From Symsagittifera roscoffensis (Eukaryota; Xenacoelomorpha; Acoela; Convolutidae): 64,000 nt of DNA. This document shows positions 21,825 to 33,595 of this stretch, one piece after another (positions within the stretch are counted from its first letter, which is position 1; every line of letters begins with the position of its first letter). Below the pieces are notes generated by a model. That model saw only the letters and a program-made list of their open reading frames with translations, was not told the origin of the DNA and made no database searches. A program made the position numbers and the translations under genes. Location: contig NC_087066.1 in assembly GCF_963678635.1 (NCBI RefSeq), positions 6,663,954-6,727,953 of the forward strand, written 5' to 3'.

Positions 21825-22407
21825 AACGTGTTTTCATTTCGCTATGTGGTCCAAGTGGATCTGGAAAAACGACTCAAAAATTTTTGTACGGTTAAAGACT
21901 GGTACAATACAACCCAATTTGGGCAGAAATTTTTATTTTGACCAACGCTATCAACCTAATTATGGACAAAAAAAAGAACACCTTGAATTTATCCAGAGAG
22001 TTAACTTTGAGTTGATTGATAACCAATACCATTAAAGAACAAAATACCCGTTTTTATTTGTTGACTCATGTGAAGAAACTTCAAATTCTAAGCAGATTAT
22101 GAAAGCTGCTGCTATTGGAAGACACCGCGGACTGAAAACAAGGTGTATTTAGCATAACTTGTTTCACTCAAGCAAATTGAGAAGATATGCAAAATGAAAA
22201 AAAACTTGTAGTCCAACTACGGAGAGATGTAATACAAATCAAAACAGTGAGTCAGCAATTAAGTCCTGGATCTCAATTGAAAGAGTAGTATAAAGATGCA
22301 ACATCTATTCATTATGGGCAATTTATCATTGATTTAACTTCAAAAAGAGTTGATTCGTTAAGATGTTGCCCAAATAGCTGTTCACTTTTATCAAAATTTT
22401 ATTTACC
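21825..22407 (+). pseudogene. P-loop ATPase relic (packaging-type, as in Polinton-like elements)
   Basis: The frame at 21,830-21,890 reads FISLCGPSGSGKTTQKFLYG, a clear Walker A motif (GPSGSGKT at 21,848-21,871), and then hits a stop. In the next frames follow NFYFDQRYQPNY, FIQRVNFELID, then FVDSCEETSNSKQ (a Walker B-like DSCEE), GRHRGLKT, HNLFHSSKL, TVSQQLSPGSQLKE and KDATSIHYGQFIIDL up to about 22,400. The order P-loop, acidic DSCEE, GRH(R)G, HNLFHQS-like matches the putative genome-packaging ATPase of metazoan Polinton/adintovirus-like elements as I know them. There are at least four frameshifts or stops, so it cannot encode a working enzyme. The conserved ORF and integrase downstream fit the same element. 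Confidence 0.65.
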
Positions 22408-22435
22408 AGTACGAAAAAAAGTAAGTTTCTGGACA

Positions 22436-22711
22436 ATGAGTACAATACGTCTCTATGCTCACAATGTTTTAGAAATTTTCCCAAAAACTTCAAAACCAAT
22501 TCATATCCATTGCCCAAAAAGTTTCAATCAATTCCTCAGCGAATGTCTAAGAAATTTACTGCAAGGGGAGCTACAGGACCTCCGGAAAAAAGACGTGAAA
22601 GAGAAAAATCAGAACTCCCAAGAAGAAGATTTTGTTTGCATAAAAGACAACTATTTTAGGCTCGCTTCAAGGCTTACGAAAAAAATCTTTTTTTCTACCT
22701 TATGTCAATAA
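22436..22711 (+). pseudogene. Element-associated small protein next to the ATPase
   Basis: This 91-codon frame starts with the ATG at 22,438 and contains KPIHIHCPKSFNQFLSECL followed by RNLLQGELQDLRKKDV. A protein with this Lys-Ser-Phe, FL(C/S)EC, NLL(K/Q)G pattern commonly sits next to the packaging ATPase in invertebrate Polinton-like elements; its role is not established. The frame slips near residue 55, after which the original frame seems to continue as KRQLF (stop) ARFKAYEKNLFLPYVNKRL, so the C-terminus here is scrambled. Confidence 0.45.
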
Positions 22712-23310
22712 GCGGTTGACATAGTATGGATCAGTTAATTTTAATTTATTACTGAGTTTTTCAATCACAGGGACGAAAAACGAAATTGAAACAATTACAA
22801 GGAAAAGAAGAAACTGTACCAAAGAGACTTTGGTTATAATTACAGCGCTTTAAACGCAAGATTGAGAACACGTTTCAATAGGCAACTTATTGAGTTAATT
22901 TTAGATTTTCTCAGAAATAAACTGAGCCAGTCAGAGAAAAACATTTTTGATGCAGAAGGATCTTTTGTAGGTGTTTGAGTTTGCACTAAAACAAAAAAAG
23001 TCGGTTTTCCGGCTATTTCAATTATGATTTTGGAAGCAACCCGATTTCCACCTAAACCTGTTTTTATTAAGAATGCCTCAGGAAAAGACAGAGGAACTTG
23101 ACTCGTTTTCAAAATCTGAAAAGCAAGTCTTAACAAGACTGTATTCCAGTAGTTGAGCGGAGTATGGTTCTAAGCGAAACTTGATTAAGCAAGCGATTTA
23201 TCAAAAAAGAAAGAAGAACAGTTTTCACATACCAAGACATTGTAACAAAAACTTGATCCTCCAATCAGATGCTTCCAAAGACTTGAAGGCTTCAAGCTTT
23301 TTCAATAGAC
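22712..23310. other. Segment between small protein and integrase relic
   Basis: Short open segments occur on both strands, for example plus strand ARLRTRFNRQLIELILDFL at 22,857-22,920 and a 98-codon minus-strand frame at 22,840-23,136. It probably holds another decayed element gene, but I cannot identify it. Confidence 0.3.
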
Positions 23311-23319
23311 ACCGAAGAA

Positions 23320-24022
23320 CTTCGGTGTATGGCCTTGGCTTTTGCGGATAAACTAGCGTGTCAAAACAATGGAGTCAAATATTTGTTGGTTGCTGTTGAT
23401 GTTTCTTGTAATTTGTCAGAGTTCAAATTATCAAAACAAAAACGACACTTTGCAAGCTTTCAATTTTTTTTGCAAAAAAGCTCCCCTGAAAAACTTGGAA
23501 TTGATGAAGGAACAAAATAGGGGAGAATTTCCAAAAAACTTTTGGCTAGGAGAAAAAAAATCAAATTTACTCAACATTGAACGAAACAAAAGCTCTCTTT
23601 CCAGAGAGAGCCTTTCAATCAAAAAAACACATAATTCACCGCTACATAGATAACATTTTAAAAAAATCGTTCACAAGGTACCTTAATTTGAGTCTACAAT
23701 GAATTGTCGCCTTAATAGATCTCTTGGGAAATCACCTAAATCTATTGAGAAAACTCATTGGGAGATGTAAAGATCACTGATTTGCTCTCAGCTCTGTATA
23801 ACAACCTATAAGAAACCAATGCTCAAGTTGGAGATTGTGTGAAAATTTCAAAGATTAATTTTCCTTTCCGAAATAGATAGAAAACACCATTTACAGGTGA
23901 AAGTTTAAAAACTTATGCATGTCTACAAAAGTCTCTTAAATACATCATTAAAGACGTCGACAAGGAAAAAGTTCTGGAAAAAGCTTACGAAAACAAGCTG
24001 AGAAAATTTTCAGATTATAGGT
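23320..24022 (+). pseudogene. DDE integrase relic (retrovirus-type, Polinton/Ginger-like)
   Basis: From 23,329 the frame reads DKLACQNNGVKYLLVAVDVS, the typical start of an integrase core (the first catalytic Asp lies in the ADKLA segment). This is followed by PEKLGIDEGT around the second catalytic region and then, across frameshifts, SKKHIIHRYID, STMN-like MNCRLNRSLGKSPKSIEK and THWEDV, and a downstream AQVGDCVKISKINFPFR segment that resembles the small C-terminal beta-barrel. The end near 24,020 reads ENKLRKFSDY. The catalytic Glu helix is disturbed and at least three frame changes exist. Such integrases catalyse strand transfer of element ends. Its position between the ATPase and the polymerase on the same strand supports a Polinton-like element. 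Confidence 0.68.
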
Positions 24023-24600
24023 AAATCTTTTTTTAAAATGAATTTCTCTCGATCAGTAGTCATGGATTTTTTTAGTATTTAGTTAGTTTCCAACGCTATT
24101 TCTAATTGTTACACAATTAAAAGTTTGAGTCCTTTTCTAAACTTTGTACCCGGTTGAACTGAAAATAAACGGTTGAACTGACGAGAAAATAACGGTTGAA
24201 CCGATTTTTGTTGAACCAGAATTGTCTTCAAGTATTATTAATATTTTTGTAACCACGAACAACAAAATCCGAAAACATCTAGGTGCGAGAATTTTTGAGT
24301 ATAACGGAATACGTATGTATCAGTAGATAAAATTACACAAAAAAAAGCCGTTCATTTACCTGAGGATCCATCACTGTTTATTTAATAAAGTTCTGACTTT
24401 AGTTATAACGAATGAAAAAAGAACCATATTACCACATTATTAAAATAAACTTAGGGGATTATGAAAAAACAATCAATGATAAAATATAGTGATATTGTTG
24501 GAGTGATAGATGAAACAATGATTTTCATGGAAAATGATTTCTAGCACTAAACTATTATAGTTCCTTACATACTAATAATACTACATGATGAGCAAAATTT
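24023..24600. other. AT-rich stretch with GGTTGAAC repeats
   Basis: I see no gene. At 24,151-24,228 the motif CGGTTGAACTGA or a close variant appears three times within ~55 bp, with a fourth partial TTGAACC copy. Confidence 0.4.
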
Positions 24601-24609
24601 TCAATCAAT

Positions 24610-25310
24610 GGTGCTACTGAAATTTAATCAACCAGATACCTGCTAAGCAATGAAGATTTAGTCCGAAACCGTTTTTTATTGAATTCAGCAACAAGGTTTG
24701 ACGAAAAGCTTTTGATCCACTTCAGTTTTAACTGCTTTCAACATTTCAAAGTATGACACTGAATGATTTAAGCCAAAAACAGTTTTTCTACTAACATGAA
24801 GATAATTGGTCGGTTTTGTTTGGCAAATCTATGTTTGTCAAAAATCTTTTTTTTTGTTTTGCTGGAAAAACTTTCAAGATTTTCTAAAACAAGTTTTGTT
24901 TTCTGCTACAAAAAAAAATAAAAAATGAACAAGACAAATCACATCAAGGCAAAACCCTGAATGCTTTGACCACCATTCGAATTGTATGGAAAATGATAAT
25001 ATTTCATACAAAAGATCAGTAAAATCAAAAGAATTAAACTAGATTTTGAAAACTTATATTAACATTGACTTTAAGAAGTTTTAAGTCGTTTGGAATTGCC
25101 ATAATGAACAAAAAACTAGACAAAGTTTTAGTCAACGAAAACTCATTATATTCGATTTTTACCCAAGGAAGGTTTGGCACAGGTAATCTAAATTGTTGCC
25201 TTTTTTAGTGCTACTACTTCATGTAGCACAAGAAACTTCCAATTATTTTCAGGACAAGTACAACCTTTGAAAGAAACTTCAATGCGCGCTTGATAACAGA
25301 TTGAATTTTT
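24610..25310 (+). repeat. Dispersed repeat R, copy 1
   Basis: This aligns by eye with 29,110-29,590 and with 32,255-32,470: shared landmarks are ccagatacctgctaagcaatg, a CCGTTTTTT tract, catgaagataatt/ttggtcg and, in the first two copies, ctactacttcatgtagcacaagaaa and ggacaagta. Identity is moderate, so the repeat is old. It may be part of the element upstream of the polymerase relic, since copy 1 runs directly into it. Confidence 0.6.
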
Positions 25311-25559
25311 TATCAAGTAAGGTTGATAGTCAGGTTGAAACTCCTATCAATTGTTCAAATGCTTACCAATTCCCTTAGATTCATTGTTTTTTTACAATAT
25401 GGTCTATAAACAAGCTAATATTCAGTTGAACAACATCGCAAAAAAGATCACGGGTTGAATGAGAGAAAACTGAGTGATTTGTCTAAACTGATTCGAATAA
25501 AAAATTGGAAAACAAGGAGATTGATCAGCTACAAGTTGAGTTGAATGCCTCCCAGCACT

Positions 25560-27840
25560 TCTTGACAGATACCGAGACGGAAAATGGACATGCTAAAGTG
25601 CTCAAATTTCCTTTTTTCAAACTAGATCATTATCTAGTTAATGGAAAACTGGATCAAGTCTTTTAAAAATTTGATGGCGCATGAAAAATATACATTGCCT
25701 TGGGATTCGTGTTACTTAAACTAGAAATCGGTGAACATCGTTATTCGTATGCTCATGAGAATAACGCACTCTTTGATAAACCCCTGTTTCTTTTTTGACA
25801 AGGTCAACAATCAAGATATCAATGAAGTTTGTACATAAAAAAGACAAAATACAAAATGACAATTCAAGTTGATTACTAATGTAAAATTTTTTGCAGCACT
25901 GCTCAAAAATGTACCTCTGGAATTTCCAGATTTAAAGATTACCAAACCGCTTCTGAAAATTTCAAGTTGTTTTCATTTCGGATGAGCACCCAAAACAACC
26001 ATACACTGACAATTTGTTTTTGTTTCGAGCACATACATTTCATTTGCATGGAACAATTAATCTTGAAACATTCACCATCAAGATCTGAAATAGTTTTTTT
26101 TGGAAATTTCGCGTTGTGAACCGAAACAGTTTCTTGAAGTTTTGATGGATAAATTATCGATAGTTGAAGATTTAGTAGAGAAAAACGTCTTCTCACCTAG
26201 ATCAATATTGGAAATGGATTTTTACTTGGAGAATTAGCTCGAAGAAGTATCGTAATTACGAGAACACAGTGAAGCTTCTACGATACAACTACCACATTAT
26301 TCAAGCCAAAAAACATCGACATTTTCTTCGAATGGTTCGATGCCCATTTTGCGATTTTTTTTCACAGAGCAGACCAGTTCAAAAGGCATATTTTAAGATG
26401 CAAAGATCGAATCGAAAACTCAAACTGGAAAATATTTATAATCTACTATCGAGGTTGATTGAGAAACTGGATGGGCACAAAAATGAATTTATTAAAGAAC
26501 CGTCTTTATTCAAAAATATCGCAATTTTTGACTTTAAATCAATTTGCGTACCGAGTGAATAGTTAGAACCTACAGAAACATTAACCTGGAATGAGAATGA
26601 TGAACCCCAATCAGTGTCAGTTTCATCCAATTTGCTTAACTACCCCATTTTTTGTGTGACAAAGATCCAAAGTCCCTTATCATTGAAATTTTGACAATGT
26701 TGAAATTTTTTAACGGAGATGCTATCTAAGTGTCTGGAAAAAAGCGGAGATGCTATCTGAGTGTCTGGAAATTGAAGATATCATCAACAGCGACAACAGA
26801 CAATATTTAGCATCCCTAATGAAAGTGTCAGTTTCCATAAAAGTAAAACCAGAGAATACGAAGACGAACATATGGAGGATGAAGTGATTACTTCATTGTT
26901 GATAGGTATTGCAACCATTGTTAAACTGTTTTCTAAGCAATGGTTGGTTATTCCCTATTCTGTCCTCTTCAAGAAGCTAGGTCTAGCCTTACTGTTGATG
27001 ATATCAAACGAGAAACCAGGAGAAGAAAAATAGATGATCTTAGAAAAGATGACATTCGAGAAAAAAGATACTCGATAAAATAAATAAGATAGTGTAGTTG
27101 GTGGGATCAATCTAAAGACAGTGTAGATGTAAAAAATTACGTTACAACTCAATTTCCCTTCAAAATACCTCTTTTCTCCAACTAACTACTGCAAAAAACT
27201 AAAGATGAAACTATGTCTGGCTATATGCAACTTGATCTTTTTATACCAGATGAGCTAAAAGCAAAGCTCTCCAGTTTTCTGCCTATTTTCAAAAACAACC
27301 TTGTTACCAGAAAAGATACTCGGTAATAAATAAAGATATATGCGTAAGAGCACATTTTGTTAAAATAAACACAATGAATGGAGATATCGAGCTTCAACGT
27401 AACCAACGGCACATTTGTTACACCACTCTTCACCTTCTGTTCAGCTCCTGGGTTGCAGTGTACAAAAATTCATCGATTTGTACTAGAAACACCGCTAAGA
27501 ATTTTCAAAAGTTTCGTTCAATCTGTTGTTGATGCTAGGCGAGCTGTGATGAAAATCCCTTATCCGATCTGGTAGATGACACATTGAATTTGCTGGGAAA
27601 TTGTTCTTCAATAGGACTGAACAAATGTGTATTGGAATATTCTGGAGGTGGCTCGATGACAAAATTTTGATAAGTACTGGATGAGGCAGTGAGTTAAAGT
27701 CAACTAATAAAGGATTTAAAACGATTTGACATTCAGTAGCACTTTATGGACAAACTAAAAGTGGACTGAGCTGTTTTTACTTTAAACATGAAGTTGAATC
27801 TGATTGAATACATACTAAACCTCTAAAATTGTAAGAGATT
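25560..27840 (+). pseudogene. Family B (protein-primed type) DNA polymerase relic, locus 2
   Basis: Plus-strand landmarks in order: HRYSYAHENNALFDKP (25,738-25,790), FKLITNVKFFAALLKNVPLE (~25,865-25,925), QPYTDNLFLFRAHTFHLHGT (25,996-26,055), a finger-like HFLRMVRCPFCDFF (26,320-26,365), FKNIAIFDFKSICVPSE (26,510-26,562; exonuclease motif I with the Glu of DxE changed to Lys), a mid-domain TVDDIKRETRRRK (26,990-27,030), MQLDLFIPDELKAKL with FLPIFKN (27,220-27,300), GLQCTKIHRFVLETP and SFVQSVVDARRAV (27,450-27,550) and VLDEAV (27,680). This is the order in polymerases of metazoan Polinton-like elements. Repeated frameshifts and stops show decay. It shares landmarks with loci 1 and 4 and is distinct from the zinc-finger polymerase at 48-54 kb. 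Confidence 0.68.
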
Positions 27841-28080
27841 ATGTAGTAAAATTTATACGACGCTGTAAATTAAAACATTTTCTCTGTAAACAAAATTCCC
27901 AAAACAATTTTCCTCAACGCCGCGCTTGGGTAAACAATATTGTGTTTTTTTTCGTTTCAGAAAACGTTTATGATCTTAAACATTGCTGTATTGGCAAAAT
28001 CAGGCGCCAAAATTTTTTCGAAAAACAAAGTTTTTTTTCGAAACTTACCATCTTACCATCTGAAAGGGTATAAATATCTG
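27841..28080. other. AT-rich spacer
   Basis: No gene seen between the polymerase relic and the 504-bp duplication. Confidence 0.4.
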
Positions 28081-28584
28081 AAGTAAATTACTTATCTTAA
28101 ACCATGGGAAATTTATAGCCTATCTTTTTACACAGGGTGCTGAACGGATACTCTATAGCCTATCTTAATACATGTGGGTCTGCAGCCCGGGGCAATTTGG
28201 CTCCAAGATTTATTACTGACATGAGGGGAGGGGATAAAGTAGGGGGACAGGGACAGGATGTTTGTGTGTGTGTGTGTGTGTGTTTGGAAGCGTTGGGGTG
28301 TGGAGTTGGGCAGGGGATGTTCGTATTCGAATACTATGGACTTCATAAGTCAAAAATTATTTTTGATCTTAAAATTTATCGTGGATTGAACAAATTTTAA
28401 TATAAAATATAGCTATGTTGAACAGTTTGATTTTAATGGCAGGGACAGTCCATAATTTGGTCTAAATTTGGCATGATTAACGTTAACCTAAACAACTTGT
28501 TTTCTCGAAACACCAAAAAGGATAACAATTGCCCATGAAATTTCAGTGCTGGTATACTAAATATTTGCTTCATCACTATAGGAC
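28081..28584. repeat. 504-bp tandem duplication, copy 1
   Basis: Sequence starting aagtaaattacttatcttaa recurs 504 bp further on. The unit contains a G-rich tract (about 28,223-28,256) and a (GT)n run at 28,263-28,284. Open frames here (for example 28,137-28,400) are low-complexity and unsupported. Confidence 0.9.
28223..28320 (+). other. G-rich tracts with quadruplex potential
   Basis: Runs GGGGAGGGG, GGGGG and GGG occur within ~35 bp, then GGGG, GGG and GGGG again after the GT repeat. The same pattern recurs at 28,727-28,818 in the second copy. It stands out in an AT-rich region. Confidence 0.5.
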
Positions 28585-29084
28585 AAGTAAATTACTTATC
28601 TTAAACCATGGGAAATTTATAGCCTATCTTATTACACAGGGTGCTGAACGGATACTCTATAGCCTATCTTAATACATGGGGGTCTGGAGCCCGGGGCAAT
28701 TTGGCTCCAAGATTTATTACTGACATGAGGGGAGGGGATAAAGTAGGGGGACAGGGACAGGATGTTTGTGTGTGTGTGTGTGTTTTTGGAAGCGTTGGGG
28801 TGTGGAGTTGGGCAGGGGATGTTCGTATTCGAATACTATGGACTTCATAAGTCAAAAATTATTTTTGATCTTAAAATTTATCGTGGATTGAACAAATTTT
28901 AATATAAAATATAGCTATGTTGAACAGTTTGATTTTAATGGCAGGGACAGTCCATAATTTGGTCTAAATTTGCCATGATTAACGGTAACCTAAACAACTT
29001 GTTTTCTCGAAACACCAAAAAGGATAACAATTGCCCATGAAATTTCAGTGCTGGTATACTAAATAGTTGCTTCATCACTACAGG
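28585..29084. repeat. 504-bp tandem duplication, copy 2
   Basis: This is the second head-to-tail copy, with a shorter GT run (28,765-28,782) and a few substitutions. It ends at the ctacag / ctatag divergence near 29,084. Confidence 0.9.
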
Positions 29085-29109
29085 ATGAAAAAAAAATGCA
29101 GCAAACTAT

Positions 29110-29590
29110 AGAATTACTTGAGTTATTGAAACGTAATAAGCCAGATACCTACTAAGCAATGGCGATTTACTCCGAGACCGTTTTTTTTATGGAATTCAAC
29201 AACAAAAGTTAATGAAAATTTTTTGATCAAGTTTATTTTCAAATGCTTTTAACATTGCAAAATAGGTACCTAATAAGCTTCAGTTGAAACTGAATGATAT
29301 ATGCCAATAAAAATTTTCCTTCTTGCATGAAGAAATTTGGTCGCTTTGTTTGGCATTTAACAGAATATTTATTAGGACAAACTTTTGTTCAACAAATTCA
29401 TTATAATCGATATTTATCTAAGAAGATTTGGTACGGGTAACCTAAACTTTTGCTTTGTTTAATGCTACTACTCCATGTAGAACAAGAAAACGGCGGATAA
29501 TTTTAAGGACAAGTATACGCTTCAAAAGAAACTTCAGTGTGAGATTGATAACAAGCTGATGAAGTTCTTATCAAATCTTTTAAACTAGCC
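29110..29590 (+). repeat. Dispersed repeat R, copy 2
   Basis: Second member of the family described at 24,610-25,310. It directly follows the 504-bp duplication. Confidence 0.58.
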
Positions 29591-32254
29591 CGATTCATTT
29601 CTGTGACATGACTAGATGGTCTCTAAACAAGCTACTTTGACTGAAAATAGGCTGCAATTAAATAGGCTGCAAAACATTTTTTAAAGGATCTGAAACGCAA
29701 TTGATTTTTAAAAGTGAGTCGCAATAGACACGAAGTTCGTCGAGCAATTTCTTAAAAAGACTAACGATAATAATTAGTCTTGAACGTCTTAAGAAATGTA
29801 TTGTTTTTCTGGAAATGAGCTGTTAAATTTTGTGAAATTGCGTTGCAATAGTTATGATTTAGATTTAAACTAAAATCCAAATAAAAGTGTGTTCATAAAT
29901 AGGGAATAAATCCAGAAAAAGCTAAATAAGAAGGCCATCAGTTTGTACAAGCAATAATTTGATCGTTCGAACAGCGGTACCCAATGTTAAGATACTGTGT
30001 TTTGAGGAACGAACACAACATTAAAAAACCAATTCGTAATTTTTTTTGGGTTTTTGTTAGTTGTGCTTTCCTTGTCGTTCTTTATAAACATTCTAAAATT
30101 TTTTGCACAGAAGTAAAAACTATAAAAATTAATAAATTTGAACAACAAAGCGCGTGTTTTGATGTCCAGTTTTCTGCATGGCATTCATCGCTTTGATGAC
30201 TAGCGCTTTAAGTTATCCCGCAATGGCAAAACAAAAATTGCAACATTAATCGCAAGCAAAAACAAAGGTGTGAAATTTTTCTTTAATAATCTAAATTAAT
30301 TTCAATTATTTGCGTTTTGCAACCGAGTCATTTGAATCAATAGTTAAAAAGGATAGCCCATTTCTGTGCGAGCAGCCAAAAATGTTCCGACCATGACCTT
30401 TGGAAAACTAGGTTTGAAAGTTTTTTTTCCAAACTAGTGTAGTTTTTTTCTACTCGATGTGATCAAAAGGTTTTGGTGTAATAATTAGGCATATTAGACA
30501 AAAATAGTATTAAAGGCAAATTCTATCAAAATTTTCAAAAGAAAATAAAAAAAATTTAAAAAAATATTTCAATTTTTTTTTGCAGTAAATTTTCAATTTT
30601 TTGAAGTTATTGGTTCCCAAAATGAAAGTAAAAATTTTCAAAAACTAGCTTTACTTGCTAGTTTCTCGTTTTAAATTCCAAGGTCTTAAGTTAGGCATTA
30701 TTCAGTTGTTGTAAGTCTGCTCGCTTGCTTAGTTTGCTCGAATTAGGGCGAAAAATAAAAAAATTCAAACCGGTTTTGCTCGACACTGAGAAAATTTTTG
30801 GTACGTTTTTTAATGTGGTTCCAATTGCAACTGAAACTACTTTAATATGTTGTATCACTCAACCCAGCCCACTGATTGTTTGTGGTACCTAATTTTGCTT
30901 GAAAACAAAAAGCAAAAAAAACTAAAACACACTCGAATACAAAGTTCCTCCACCTTTTTCAAATGGCCTGAACAAAACCATTTTATTGTCGAAAAAGTTT
31001 CGTACATACAAACTAAACTTTATTTGAAGTTTCTAAACACTGTTTGCTTATATTTTTATAAATTTTATACTGACTATATACTTATTACATTTTTATTTTT
31101 TTACATACATATTTTATACAAATTTTTTGCAGAGTGTACAGGTCATATATACATTATATACAGATTGTAATCAGGTTACATACAGACCATATGCTATTTA
31201 TATACAGATTACACTCTGATTTTTTTAAAAAATGTTTCTTCCTTCCATCTAAAATGAGTAAAATGAAGAGGAATTTGATTTTGACAGGAAAGACATTTTT
31301 TGATATCAGTCTTATACGAATAAATTACACAAAAAAACGAGGGTGCATTTGAACAAATTATTTATTTTTTTTTCGAGACTAATTTTTTGCATTTTGAAGA
31401 ATGGAAGAATTCCAATCCCCTCAAATAAAAAAATTCATACCTGTTTGCGTAACTCTTTGTTTCTGGCTGATTGTAATGATGCTCAGATTGATTTACACAA
31501 ATTAGTTAAAAAAGCACGCGAGTTCAACAATGAAAACGTAATCACTACAGAAAAATTAAGCGCAGTTTTGAAAACACACCGAACATTTATAGTTTTCTTA
31601 GCTTCGCTTAGAAACTTTATTAAGACCTCAGCGGTTTTCGCAGCCATGCATTTACCTGCTGTTTTCAAAAATCGAATTGTACAGGTGAGCTCACGGTATA
31701 AGACTTGAAATAACACAAAAAAGCATAACACATTCACTCAAAGCTGCGCTTCTCAACGTCAGCAATTACTTATGATGCAATTAATAAAAGAAAACTGATT
31801 GCTAATAATTTTGAACACTCATCTAAAGCTCTGAGCAGCACACAATATCTGTCTATAAAAATATTTTTTGAAGCTCAAAGTGTCAATTGAATTACCGGCA
31901 TCTCGGGGTCTCAAATTTGCTGATTTTTGCTTTCTCCTGACATGGGTCAAGTTTTGGCTTTTTCCACCTCCCCATCCACCAGGCGAGGTTTTACTTGCTT
32001 TTTTGCCAATCATACCGCTTATCTCATCAAATCTGATCAAGTAATTTTGGTGAAAATTTATGCGAATTAGTATAAAATAGTAAATAAAAAACTTTCAATT
32101 CCAAATCTAGATTTTAAAAAGCAACAAGATTGGGTTGCAATAAAACTAACTGAATCACAAAATGAAAGTCATGTGGTTCTCAGGAATAAAATTTTATCAA
32201 CAAAAAGCAAACCTCGTGCAAGTCTGAATTTTAGGAGCAACTTTTCTACTTCTA
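29591..32254. other. AT-rich stretch, no recognised gene
   Basis: Three frames stand out but remain unsupported: 29,984-30,196 (plus), 30,847-31,170 (plus, 107 codons, Tyr/Phe-rich toward the end, over a tract of TATACAG-like repeats at 31,140-31,215) and 31,343-31,708 (plus, 121 codons). The last includes CLRNSLFLADCNDAQIDLHK, KAREFNNENVITTEKLSAVL and AAMHLPAVFK, which is more protein-like than its surroundings, but no family is recognised. Confidence 0.3.
31343..31708 (+). CDS. Hypothetical ORF, possible exon
   Basis: This frame of 121 codons opens in a Phe-rich, probably non-coding part; the segment from about residue 38 has mixed composition with a regular helix pattern (QIDLHKLVKKAREF, then TEKLSAVLKTH). 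The sequence after the Val at 31,683-31,685 begins GTGAGC, a plausible splice donor (CAG|GTGAGC at 31,682-31,690), so the true coding part may be an exon ending there. Function unknown. Confidence 0.25.
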   Translation: MHLNKLFIFFSRLIFCILKNGRIPIPSNKKIHTCLRNSLFLADCNDAQIDLHKLVKKAREFNNENVITTEKLSAVLKTHRTFIVFLASLRNFIKTSAVFAAMHLPAVFKNRIVQVSSRYKT

Positions 32255-32470
32255 CAGTTATTGAATCACATTGAGCCAGGTATCTGTTCAGCAATGCAAT
32301 TTTAACCCGAGACAATTTTTTTTAATGATTTTTGTACCAACGTTCAATGAAAGGCTTGTATTCAGGTTTGTTTTCAAGTGTATTCAACTTTGAAAAAAAA
32401 TTGCTTAAAACATTCAGGTGAAGCTAAATACATGCACATGCCAACAAAAAGTCTTCGAGTCAGCGTGAAA
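32255..32470 (+). repeat. Dispersed repeat R, copy 3 (partial)
   Basis: Shorter, more diverged member of the family at 24,610 and 29,110, recognised by gccaggtatctgttcagcaatg, the following CCGAGAC and T tract, and the catgccaacaaaaa segment. Confidence 0.5.
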
Positions 32471-33164
32471 CAAAGTTGATGGCAGAGTCAACAGAGTTTA
32501 ACAATGGTTTCTTTCAACTTCTTCTACAGAATTACTCATGTTTTCTCCGTTTAGCTAAAAAAAACTTCCTGAAAAAATTTTCAAGCAAGACTAAGACTTT
32601 CCTTTTTTTGACGCTAGCAAAAGAAATTAGAAATGAACAAGACTGCTCGCTTCAAAACAGTTCTTTGCAAAACTCGACTGCCAAAACTTGGCTGGGTTTA
32701 AAAATAGATGAAATTCTTGATTAAAGAAGAGTGATTTGTTACAATAGGTGGTAATTTTGAGTGTTGTGCATGTATTGAATTTGAGAACAATAATGCATAA
32801 GGTAGTCATTTCATTTTCAATCAGATATTCTACTACTAAGATAGTTTTTGTAAATACATTACTCTGCCACTTGAAATGCTATTGAAAAATTCAAAATTTA
32901 TACTTCTTTTGCCAAAAAATTTGGCTTTTGAAACAAATTATAAACGATGTTCGAAATAAAACAAAAAAGCGATTCAGCTATTCAAATCGAACCTACCACC
33001 TATTGTAATATATCACCAAAAAAGTTTAGGAGTTTCATTAATTCATTCCCCAAAAGTGTTTTACAGTCCAACAAACTTTTAAACACACAGCAACGTATAA
33101 ATTAGATCCAACATTATGCAATTATGGTTTTGTCTTTTGAAACGAAAGAAACGGAATGTTTGTA
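32471..33164. other. AT-rich stretch, no recognised gene
   Basis: An open plus frame at 32,476-32,724 (82 codons) includes repeated SSLQNS and is not supported by anything else. Confidence 0.35.
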
Positions 33165-33595
33165 GTGCATCATTCGAAAGGTATTGCTTTCCTGAGCTTA
33201 AATTTGAAAAGATATTTAACTTGTGATTGTTTTTTGTAAAGTTGTGGGGGTTTAAAGATAGCCTTTTTGAACAATTTAAAGAGCTATTAACGCGTAAGCG
33301 GAGATTTAATCCGTCTTAGAAATCGTTCCGAATTGGTTGAAGAAAGCTTTTTTTGCCACAGTTGATTTGTTGCTAGGAGCGAAATCTATCACTTTGTACT
33401 TTATACGGCGTGCGGGGGGGATGATTTTTGCAAAAATTTTAAGTTCAAAAAATATTATACTTTTTTTACATTTAATTTTTCATGTTATTTTAAATTCTTT
33501 TATTATATTTTTCACGTTATTAATGGTCCATAGACCTTAAAAGGCAGTCGAAACATTCAGGGCCTCACCCTGATACGAGCCGTCTTGTTCATTTT
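33165..33595 (+). repeat. Dispersed repeat H, copy 1
   Basis: Resembles 35,668-36,085: shared landmarks are cattcgaaa.gtattgc, attaacgcgtaagcggaga, tttgtactttata and a nearly identical 3' part, tccatagaccttaa then ggcagtcg.aacattcagggc and ctgatacgagc. The conserved end contains a hairpin (33,557-33,573). Possibly a short non-autonomous element; I found no terminal repeat. Confidence 0.7.

Noticed and set aside
28128-28400. Frames over the GT microsatellite encoding Cys-Val or Thr-His runs on either strand
   Set aside because: Simple-sequence translation; both strands are open for the same trivial reason.
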